Shown one piece after another: positions 54,601 to 60,037 of a stretch of 60,037 nucleotides of DNA; position 1 is the first letter of the stretch, and each line of letters starts with the position of its first letter. The stretch covers positions 1 through 60,037 of the forward strand of contig NZ_JOPG01000002.1 of the NCBI RefSeq assembly GCF_002153605.1. The letters run 5' to 3'. The DNA comes from Acetobacter malorum. Its GTDB lineage: Bacteria; Pseudomonadota; Alphaproteobacteria; Acetobacterales; Acetobacteraceae. The notes beneath the pieces are model-generated. The model was not told the origin of the DNA. It worked only from the letters and a program-made list of their open reading frames with translations, and searched no databases. The position numbers and the translations under genes are program-made.

Positions 54601-54947
54601 GCAAACTCAACAATATTCCGTCTGTTTTTGACGGCCATCGCCATGCCCAGGCCTATTATGGCGTGTTCCTGAAAACGCTCGCGGCTATCTTCAACCATAA
54701 GCAGACGGAAGAGGAGAACCAGCGCTGGGTTGATCTGGCGTTCGAGATCGACAGCATCGTGGACAAGGCTGTACGGGAGAACTCGCTCAGCCGCCCGGAT
54801 ATGGAAAAGGCGGTCAGGAAAGAACTGCTGCCGCTGCTGTTCAGCACGGGCCAGAAAGCAGGCTTTGGCGTGGACAAGGCGCAGGAGATCATTGAGCAGG
54901 TCATCCAGATCATGCGGGCTGGTCCTGCTGATACTCTACGGGGCTGA
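51651..54947 (+). CDS. hsdR: Type I restriction endonuclease subunit HsdR
   Basis: HsdR translocates DNA and cleaves it at a distance from unmethylated sites. The protein of about 1098 residues has an N-terminal nuclease domain with RRPDIVCFVNGIPLAVIEAKRP (D...E-x-K, about residues 152-170), then a superfamily-2 motor with Walker A WHTTGSGKSFTM near 343, the Walker B variant VDEGHRSQG near 450, FTGTPL and a late VDKLLTGFDEP block. I report ATG 51651; a TTG at 51642 has AGGA at better spacing and may be the true start. A metallopeptidase gene begins one base after its stop. Confidence 0.96.
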   Translation: MAPAPKFQEEYSAKLPALALLSTLGWRFLPPSEALALRGGKQSAVVLDTLLRAELKKRRFTFEGQEHSLSDQAIERLVSHVTHPDFVSGLRDANEKMTTHLLFGIAITEFINGRKANPTIALIDWQNPENNSFTFTEEFSVLRTDLTQTRRPDIVCFVNGIPLAVIEAKRPDGQPGKGPTVEAGISQSIRNQNKDEIPQLFAYSQLLLSITGHDGRYGTCGTPKKFWASWKEEDIPESRMEALKNTPLSGSQKDALFAERKPSDRVWFEDWASRPLHVTDQDRLLIGLLSPERLLDMARFFTLFDRKNGKIVARYQQVFGIKRLLERIKSRRADGGREGGVVWHTTGSGKSFTMVFLSRALILDEDLKQCRILVVTDRKDLERQLSTTFSTGGELADKKDKEEALATSGRRLAQQIGHGQERIIFSLINKFHTATTLPECHNDSADIIVLVDEGHRSQGGENHARMKHALPNAAFIAFTGTPLLKGSETTSRFGRIIHSYTMQQAVADKTVTPLLYEERKPDLDVNDRAIDAWFERITQGLTEEQVTDLKKRFARANQVYKADDRIRLIAMDLATHFDSNIDSGLKGMLACDSKLSAIRYKQYLDEVGLFESAIVMSPPDTREGHTEVDERRQPEIQDWWKNNVGSQSEEDYTRGVIERFEKDPDLRLIIVVDKLLTGFDEPKNAVLYIDKPLKQHNLLQAIARVNRLHDQKKHGLLIDYRGILAELDTTLARYDELAAENVGGYDPKDIAGLYSQMSTEYRELPALHKALWAIFEGVKNRSDLQQLRAVLMPRMVEEHGQMVDVNLKRRDDFYEALTKFAACLKVALQSVAFFEDTSFTEKDRATYKETLKQMTSLRQMVMQDTGETVDFDQYAEQVKKLLDRHVAGVKVHDSQGLYAVGKMGQKPEDNQPETWSEEKTRNETDLIRTRITKVIDHEMQDDPYAKEAFSALLRKVIEEAESLFDHPLKQFMLFQEFDEQVAKRKLNNIPSVFDGHRHAQAYYGVFLKTLAAIFNHKQTEEENQRWVDLAFEIDSIVDKAVRENSLSRPDMEKAVRKELLPLLFSTGQKAGFGVDKAQEIIEQVIQIMRAGPADTLRG

Positions 54948-54948
54948 A

Positions 54949-55686
54949 ATGGAAGAAAGCCTTTCTCGCATTCTGACCTATGGGGGTGAGCAGATCCGCG
55001 TGAACCTGATCCCCCGCCCCCACCCCAGCACGACATTGCGTATCAAGGTGCATCCTGACCTGACTGTGCAGGTGGTTATTCCCAAGGGCACAACAGAGGC
55101 TGATCTGGACAAGGCTCTACACCAGAAAACCCGCTGGATCTGGCAGAAGCTGCGGGACTTCCGGGCGGTGCAGGAACATGCCACGCCTCGCACGTATGTC
55201 AGCGGAGAAAGCCACTTCTATCTGGGGCGGCGGCATTTGTTGAAAGTGCACCATCAGCCGGATACGCCTGAGACCGTGCGGATGCTGCGGGGGCGGCTGG
55301 AGGTGTCCGTGCAGGAACGTCACGCCCTGCGGATCCAAAAGATGCTGGAACTCTGGTATTTTACGCGGGCGCAGGAGGTGTTTCGCCACCGCTTGTCCGC
55401 CCTTCTCCCCACAACACTGTGGGTGACAAAGCCCCCCGCTCTGAAGCTTCAGGTGATGCAGATCCAGTGGGGCAACTGCTCACCGGGTGGGACCATCACG
55501 CTGAACCCGCATCTGGTCAAAGCTCCGCGTGACTGCATTGATTATGTCATCCTGCATGAGCTGTGCCACCTGAAGGAGCACAATCATGGCCCGGTATTCT
55601 GGGGACTTATGGAACGTGTCATGCCGGACTGGGAACGCCATAAGGCTCGACTGGACGGGATGGCAGAGCTGGTCCTTTCCTGCTGA
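54949..55686 (+). CDS. YgjP-like zinc metallopeptidase linked to the type I system, second copy
   Basis: The 245-residue protein belongs to the YgjP/DUF45 family. It has a beta-rich N-terminus (TLRIKVHPDLTVQVVIPKG), QIQWGNCSPGGTITLNPHLV near residues 171-190 and the metal site HELCHLKEHNHGPVFW near residues 204-219. ATG 54949 is one base after the hsdR stop, so it belongs to the restriction operon. Genes of this type are often found beside type I systems, but their role there is not established. It is only loosely like the copy at 45536. Confidence 0.85.
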   Translation: MEESLSRILTYGGEQIRVNLIPRPHPSTTLRIKVHPDLTVQVVIPKGTTEADLDKALHQKTRWIWQKLRDFRAVQEHATPRTYVSGESHFYLGRRHLLKVHHQPDTPETVRMLRGRLEVSVQERHALRIQKMLELWYFTRAQEVFRHRLSALLPTTLWVTKPPALKLQVMQIQWGNCSPGGTITLNPHLVKAPRDCIDYVILHELCHLKEHNHGPVFWGLMERVMPDWERHKARLDGMAELVLSC

Positions 55687-55894
55687 TGTGGCAGCTATGG
55701 GGGCGAACGGAATGTCTGATATCGGGAAGCAATAGCCGAAAGCAGTCATTCGCAGCACTCAGGTTCATGGAGCTTACCGATCCATCCCATTCGTTTAGCG
55801 TCCAATTGTGAGCTCCCAAGTGCGGACCGGCAGCTTCCATACCCGATCACACAGCAACGACTGCGCGACGGCCAACGTTCGTCGATAGTCTGAC

Positions 55895-57706
55895 TCACAA
55901 AAGCCCGAAGCGACCTTCGGTCGGGTTTCCTGTGAATATCGTAAGATTCAACCCCTCGAGTTCGCTGTCCGGTGGATGCTGATTCTCAATGACTATCACT
56001 TGGCTGCCATCGCCATGGTGTGCCTTGAGGTAGCTGTAGAACCGCTCCTTCAGATCCGTACCCTGTAGCGCGGTGTCCTCATCGCCTTCAGGCTTGAAGT
56101 AGGCTAGAAGCGGGGAGTCCAGCACTAGGAAGCCTGGGTGCGGCAGACCATGTTCCTGACAATATTCAAGCAAGGCGATCGAAACGGCGGCATGCGTTAT
56201 CGCACGCAAGCCCTTACCGCGACTTCCTCTTGGTTTTCCGTCGATGACAAAATCACTTGCATCTTTGTCGTAATGGACACGGCATTCACCAGGAAAATTC
56301 CACGCTTTGAGAATTTGCTCGACCTTCAACGAGAATCGGTGGGCGATAACCTCTGAGAATCCGACTGCGACCTTGTTCTTCTCAGCAGGTTCTGCCGCGA
56401 CATCATCCAGATGTGCGCGGCGTGCTTCGAGCTTGTCTCGCCGATCAAAAAGAGCCAAAAATCCACGGACGGCTGACCGCGTCTCGATGATGTCGGTGAA
56501 CTTTGCTCGTGCAGCTTCCACTTCGGGCGCCATAGTCTGCCGGATGTCGCCATCGACGGTAGCGTAGGCTTCTACGACCGTTGCCTGCAAATCTTCGAGG
56601 TGATCTTTTTCGGCCCGCAGTTGGGTTACTGTGGAGGCGAGCTCCTCAGAGAGTCGCTCGATTTTTCCAATTTCGGCCGTCGCCGCTTCAACGATTTCCG
56701 CGACATTTCCGTCGCAATCAGCGTCGGCATGCTGAGCTTCGGGCCCCGCTCCGCATAGCGGACAGGCCACGCGCTCGACGTAGGCGAATAGTGTGCCGCT
56801 CTCTTGGATTGCCTGCAGGCGATCACGGTCGACTGCGTAATGCTCCCGAAGAAGTTCGAAGCGGGCGAGCAACTCACCAATCTCGTCGAGCCGGTCGGTA
56901 ATTTCACGCGATTGGTTTGCCAGCTCGCGGCGCTGAGACATCCGATCTTCGAGGTTCAGCTGCGCGTCTGCCACGCTGTCCCGATGTTCAGCTGCGGAGG
57001 TTTCGAGCCTCTCGAGTTGCGCTTCCAGCTCGGCTTTCTCTTCTCCCATATCGGTAATTTCCGACGCGAGATCCGCGATTAGTTCGTCGAGCAGCATGAT
57101 CTGTCCTGTCTGGTCTGGCTCGTCAGCCGTGACGGACACAACAGCGGAATCATCGATCCCAGTTAGCAACAGCTTGATGGTGGCGAGTTCGGACGTCTTA
57201 AGGGTGTACTGCCCACCCCAGAATGGCGATCCCTTGTGTTGAATTTCACCTTCTTGCACAATTACGAGGCGGGCTAGGTTGCGGAAACTGAGACTGTTGG
57301 TCGTGCTCTTCGCGCTGCTCTTCAGGATCCGCTTGCCGAGGAGGCCTATTTTTTCGAGCAGAAATCCTGACACATTATCAATGCGGTCATGTGCATGCGC
57401 TTGACGTAGCGTATGTGCGGTATCGCCTTGGCGAAGAATGAAATTCCCGCCCGAGATCGCGCGCTCGAAAGTCCATGATTCGGATTCGGGACCGGACAGA
57501 CCCAGATATAAAGCACTGTAGCCCTCCCTTTCCGGGATCTCCTTCAGATCGGAGCCGCCGAGCATGAAGTCGATCGCCTCAGCAAGAAAGGATTTGCCGG
57601 TGTCCGATGCACCACAGATAACGTTGACGCCACCAGAAAAGCTAATCTCAGCACGCTTAGAGGGGCCTGAAAAACCCAGTTTGTCCAGACGGAGATAGCC
57701 ACTCAT
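55895..57706 (-). CDS. Rad50/RecN-like ABC ATPase of an ABC-three-component-type system
   Basis: The 603-residue protein has Walker A GASDTGKS (32-39), an antiparallel coiled coil (about 200-305 and 335-400) around a CPLC zinc-hook-like turn (Cys315, Cys318, with another Cys at 331), and a C-terminal ATPase lobe with the Walker B-like segment GFLVLDSP (525-532). This is SMC/Rad50-type architecture at small size, as in the ATPases of ABC-3C conflict systems. After Walker B the residue following Asp is Ser where Glu is usual, so catalysis may be altered. Its ATG overlaps the middle-component stop by ATGA. Confidence 0.78.
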   Translation of the reverse strand: MSGYLRLDKLGFSGPSKRAEISFSGGVNVICGASDTGKSFLAEAIDFMLGGSDLKEIPEREGYSALYLGLSGPESESWTFERAISGGNFILRQGDTAHTLRQAHAHDRIDNVSGFLLEKIGLLGKRILKSSAKSTTNSLSFRNLARLVIVQEGEIQHKGSPFWGGQYTLKTSELATIKLLLTGIDDSAVVSVTADEPDQTGQIMLLDELIADLASEITDMGEEKAELEAQLERLETSAAEHRDSVADAQLNLEDRMSQRRELANQSREITDRLDEIGELLARFELLREHYAVDRDRLQAIQESGTLFAYVERVACPLCGAGPEAQHADADCDGNVAEIVEAATAEIGKIERLSEELASTVTQLRAEKDHLEDLQATVVEAYATVDGDIRQTMAPEVEAARAKFTDIIETRSAVRGFLALFDRRDKLEARRAHLDDVAAEPAEKNKVAVGFSEVIAHRFSLKVEQILKAWNFPGECRVHYDKDASDFVIDGKPRGSRGKGLRAITHAAVSIALLEYCQEHGLPHPGFLVLDSPLLAYFKPEGDEDTALQGTDLKERFYSYLKAHHGDGSQVIVIENQHPPDSELEGLNLTIFTGNPTEGRFGLL

Positions 57707-58188
57707 ACGCGAGGCCCTCGAAGCTGACCTGGCTGGAACTGGCTAGTCCATTTCTCAAAGAAACGCTGAGTAATCGTGCGGATCGCATCGGTGGTCATAT
57801 GGCCAAATGCTTGAATAACCCAGGCCGCTCGCGCCCTCAACTCAACCGAGTATGGTGCACTCAATGCTGCCATGTAAGGTGCCGCAGCCTCGCCTGCACG
57901 GTAAAGTATCCCATCTGGGCGCGCTACCCGCTCGACCAACCCCCGGCTCGCCATCAGAAGCAATCCCTTTTCAATGATTTCCCTACGAACCAGAAGTTCG
58001 CCAGCGCGCATCGGCAATGGCACGTGCAGGCTGTCTGGACCTCCAGCGTCGCTGGAATGCACAACAAGGTAATCAAGCTCGACAAGCCGCTGCAAATCGC
58101 AGCCATTCGGGTGGGCAGCCTCCAAGATCGCAAGGGCGCGCACGCCCGTTTCCAAAGGGCTGTTAAACGGGCTCAGCCGCTTACTCAT
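57703..58188 (-). CDS. Middle component of an ABC-three-component-type system
   Basis: The 161-residue protein begins MSKRLSPFNSPLETGVRALAILEAAHPN and contains a helical region (RREIIEKGLLLMASRGLVERV) that looks like a winged-helix fold, followed by a second helical block ending in FFEKW. The position between a Rad50-like ATPase and a larger effector, and the short length, are those of the middle component of ABC-3C systems. I chose ATG 58188 because it overlaps the effector stop (ATGAGTAA); a longer frame from 58224 would sit deeper inside the effector gene. Confidence 0.68.
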   Translation of the reverse strand: MSKRLSPFNSPLETGVRALAILEAAHPNGCDLQRLVELDYLVVHSSDAGGPDSLHVPLPMRAGELLVRREIIEKGLLLMASRGLVERVARPDGILYRAGEAAAPYMAALSAPYSVELRARAAWVIQAFGHMTTDAIRTITQRFFEKWTSQFQPGQLRGPRV

Positions 58189-59284
58189 CAGTCGGTATCC
58201 AATAAAGCCGGTCTTCATTCGCAAGCTGGTGGCAAATGCCTTGCCGGTCCTGAACGCGTGTGGCGGGGGCTAATGGATTGGACGTTAAAACAACCTGCGC
58301 CGCTTGCGACACGGTCGCCTTCATACGCTCGAACCCTGTTAGATGCGAACCCTCGCATATGTCGACGACACCCTGAAAGACTTCCTCCTGCAAAGCGTCG
58401 AACGTCCCTTCAGGCACGGTGTCGCGCGAGAAATTCCTTAGCGCTTCCGCGCTATAAAAGCGTTCACGTTGCCTGCTGAAGTCACGGTGAAGCGGTTGCT
58501 TCGAAGCGAGGGCGGCAACGTCCGGCAACTGTTCACCTAGGTGGTCCCCATAGGCATTGAGGAGTTGCCGAATATACCGGCTCTCATGTTCAGCAGGCTC
58601 AGCCGGCGGAACATGTGAAGCTGGGCGTGGTGGAAGGCCGCCGCCGAAACGGATCGCATGGAATTTGGTGGTTTCATGCTGGGCGATCAGTTCCAATACG
58701 CTTTTGGACCCGAAGATCGAGAAATCAAACGCATTGAAGTAGGAGAGAAGACTGCCCGTAAGTGCCACATCTGCCGTCTTAGTGATTTCGTGCCGACACT
58801 GCCTTTCCCAGGCGTGCCGGGTGCTCTCCTTCAGATTCATCGGGTCAAGAAGAAGTTTTGCAGCGGTTGTGCCGATGTCTTTGCTTGCGGCGAAGTAGTG
58901 CTTTCTCGGCACGGTAAACTCACCGAGCCACGAATAGTAGATGATCTTCCCGATTTCGACATGAATATCTGAAGGACGTAACGGATGATCGTAACGCTTG
59001 CACTGGTAATTGTCCCATGGAGCGCTGAACCCTGCGGCGGCGGTAAAACCGGTGACGTCGAGCCCCATGTCGCCAGCGCCCGCAAAGCGTCGCACGATCG
59101 CATAACCCTTGAGCGAACTCGCCCACTCCTCCGTGAAGCCTTCCCAGTCATCCGGAGAAAAGACCTGCACACGGATGGCTTTCGGGATCGGTAGACCGGC
59201 CTGCACATGATCTGCTGAAGCGACTTCCGAAATCGCTTTCGGCGCGATCGACTTAAAATCAGAATTTGCAATCAAAGTTGCCAA
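58181..59284 (-). CDS. Effector with Mrr-like nuclease domain, ABC-three-component-type system
   Basis: The 367-residue protein has an N-terminal domain with GDMGLDVTGF (Asp76) and WDNYQCKRYDHP (Gln94, Lys96). This D...Q-x-K layout is that of Mrr-type restriction-endonuclease (PD-(D/E)xK) folds, with Glu52/Glu53 in WEGFTEEW as the likely first acidic site. The C-terminal half is helical and probably binds the middle component. The start is TTG 59284 in a G-rich context (GGGGTGCGGGGGA); no ATG fits. It is first of three overlapping genes (effector, middle component, ATPase). I infer a DNA-targeting defence function. Confidence 0.72.
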   Translation of the reverse strand: MATLIANSDFKSIAPKAISEVASADHVQAGLPIPKAIRVQVFSPDDWEGFTEEWASSLKGYAIVRRFAGAGDMGLDVTGFTAAAGFSAPWDNYQCKRYDHPLRPSDIHVEIGKIIYYSWLGEFTVPRKHYFAASKDIGTTAAKLLLDPMNLKESTRHAWERQCRHEITKTADVALTGSLLSYFNAFDFSIFGSKSVLELIAQHETTKFHAIRFGGGLPPRPASHVPPAEPAEHESRYIRQLLNAYGDHLGEQLPDVAALASKQPLHRDFSRQRERFYSAEALRNFSRDTVPEGTFDALQEEVFQGVVDICEGSHLTGFERMKATVSQAAQVVLTSNPLAPATRVQDRQGICHQLANEDRLYWIPTDE

Positions 59285-59641
59285 TCCCCCGCACCCCTTT
59301 AAACCAGAAATAACATACGCTTACAAACAAAGTTATCGCAAGATGGGCTCCCGAGAGATCAATTGTGTTGGTGATCTCAATGAAAGGGGACGATAAGGCT
59401 GAACGAGCGGCGGTGATCATGTCCCACCTCCGGGGCGCGCACTGTGCGGAATGAGGGCGCCAAAGGATCGCTAATCACTTCCGTGTAGCGTCCGGAATTT
59501 GCGGCGAGGCGCTCCGAAGCTGTCGGTCGGTTAGGTCCCAAACGCGGTTTATCGCGGTTCACCTAAAAACGTCCGCTTTCGGGCAGCCACCATCACCACT
59601 TCGATGTCTGACTTGAGGCGTAAGCCGACTAAAACTGTTTC
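59285..59641. other. Non-coding gap between the ABC-3C operon and ccdB
   Basis: These 357 bp contain no supported gene. A 61-codon open frame on the reverse strand lacks a ribosome site and any family motif. The region presumably holds the promoter for the effector gene and the end of the ccdAB transcript, but no clear -35/-10 pair or terminator is visible. Confidence 0.5.
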
Positions 59642-59947
59642 TCAGAAACCAGTTAAAAGCAGGTCAATAGCCTGGGTGATTTCATCCTGATAAAGAGACA
59701 ATGAAGTCACGACTTTCTTCAGATCACGTTCAGGCACAGCAGCCATAAACTGTGTCATCATAACGAAGGACTGGTCATCGATTACGAAAACCGGGTTCAG
59801 TCTCTTTGCCGGCCTGGGTGCTACTTTCTGTGATAAAAGTGGCACCACGATGCGGGTGCCCAACTCGTTCAACAGGTCTGCCTGCACATCCAGAACGAAA
59901 CGCGCTTCACCTCGTCCGGCCAAACGATACACATCAAAACGGGCCAT
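59642..59947 (-). CDS. ccdB: CcdB-family toxin (gyrase poison)
   Basis: CcdB traps DNA gyrase on DNA. The 101-residue protein matches CcdB across its length: a beta-rich N-terminus (FDVYRLAGRGEARFVLDVQADLL), the RIVVPLLS segment, and FVMMTQFMAAVPERDL near the middle. The F-plasmid toxin ends in Trp-Gly-Ile, which are important for gyrase poisoning; here the end is Thr-Gly-Phe, so toxicity could differ. It starts directly after the ccdA stop with no spacer. Confidence 0.9.
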   Translation of the reverse strand: MARFDVYRLAGRGEARFVLDVQADLLNELGTRIVVPLLSQKVAPRPAKRLNPVFVIDDQSFVMMTQFMAAVPERDLKKVVTSLSLYQDEITQAIDLLLTGF

Positions 59948-60037
59948 TCAGAAATTCCGATAATCCGCGAGAGGAAGACCATTCTCTTCGACATACTGTC
60001 GGGATTCTTCAAGGGAGGAGCGATTTTCTGCGAGCCA
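59948..60037 (-). CDS. ccdA: CcdA-family antitoxin (5' end beyond the window)
   Basis: Only the last 29 residues are visible. They read WLAENRSSLEESRQYV then EENGLPLADYRNF, the C-terminal CcdB-binding tail of CcdA antitoxins (compare W-x-ENR...VE-x-NGLPLA-x-YR). The N-terminal DNA-binding ribbon-helix-helix domain is beyond the end. The stop codon TGA is followed immediately by the ccdB ATG, the usual antitoxin-toxin arrangement. Confidence 0.88.
   Translation of the reverse strand, partial: WLAENRSSLEESRQYVEENGLPLADYRNF

Noticed and set aside
55687..55894. A gene between the second metallopeptidase and the ABC-3C ATPase
   Set aside because: The 208 bp contain only short frames without motifs; it is a convergent non-coding gap.
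59377..59562. 61-codon reverse-strand open frame before ccdB
   Set aside because: No ribosome site, no motif; composition looks like non-coding sequence.

Overview
The window reads as chromosome of an acetic acid bacterium (Acetobacteraceae, most like Acetobacter or a close relative). Support comes from GC-rich coding sequence, a hopanoid operon (hpnA-hpnB-hpnC-hpnD-hpnE-shc-hpnG with divergent hpnL), a large phosphoketolase, an alphaproteobacterial Cys-poor L36 protein, and Tat-exported flavoproteins paired with cytochromes c, in keeping with the periplasmic oxidation these bacteria use. All names rest on reading the translated sequence; no database search was run.

Layout. 1-4.4 kb: a YbhB/YbcL-type protein cut by the window edge, a small unknown gene, and the queuosine tRNA operon queA-tgt-queG with a coupled ribbon-helix-helix gene. 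4.5-12.1 kb: a TerB/J-domain co-chaperone, the lipid-transport pair mlaA-mlaC, a GNAT acetyltransferase, ettA, tRNA-Ile2, ppa, a LigB-type dioxygenase and a YceI protein. 12.3-15.2 kb: tRNA-Asp, a peroxide-defence block (ahpD, ahpC, divergent oxyR) and rpmJ. 15.2-26.4 kb: a TPR protein, a cyclohexadienyl dehydrogenase (tyrC), hpnL and the hopanoid operon, which covers farnesyl diphosphate to squalene to hopene plus side-chain genes, but not hpnH.

26.5-37.7 kb: two paralogous modules flank a phosphoketolase. Each pairs a Tat-signal FAD amine/amino-acid oxidase-like protein with an overlapping secreted cytochrome c. The left module is AT-richer and lies downstream of a TonB-dependent receptor. 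The right module continues into a RidA-type imine deaminase that carries its own signal peptide. I infer a periplasmic respiratory amine or amino-acid dehydrogenase that feeds electrons to cytochrome c and clears the imine product outside the cytoplasm. 37.7-46.2 kb: a MarR-controlled efflux operon without its usual permease, yqjD/yqjE-like genes, a PotABCD-like operon whose ATPase has lost every catalytic motif, and two metal-site proteins.

46.3-60.0 kb: a defence-rich island that starts at tRNA-Leu(UAA) with a tyrosine integrase. It holds a type I restriction-modification operon with an extra half-length S-like gene and a zinc-metallopeptidase gene, then on the other strand a three-gene operon resembling ABC-three-component (ABC-3C) conflict systems (Mrr-like nuclease, middle component, Rad50-like ATPase), and finally a ccdA-ccdB toxin-antitoxin pair cut by the window end.

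The most promising leads are the periplasmic amine-oxidation module with exported RidA, the ABC-3C operon, and the catalytically dead ABC operon.
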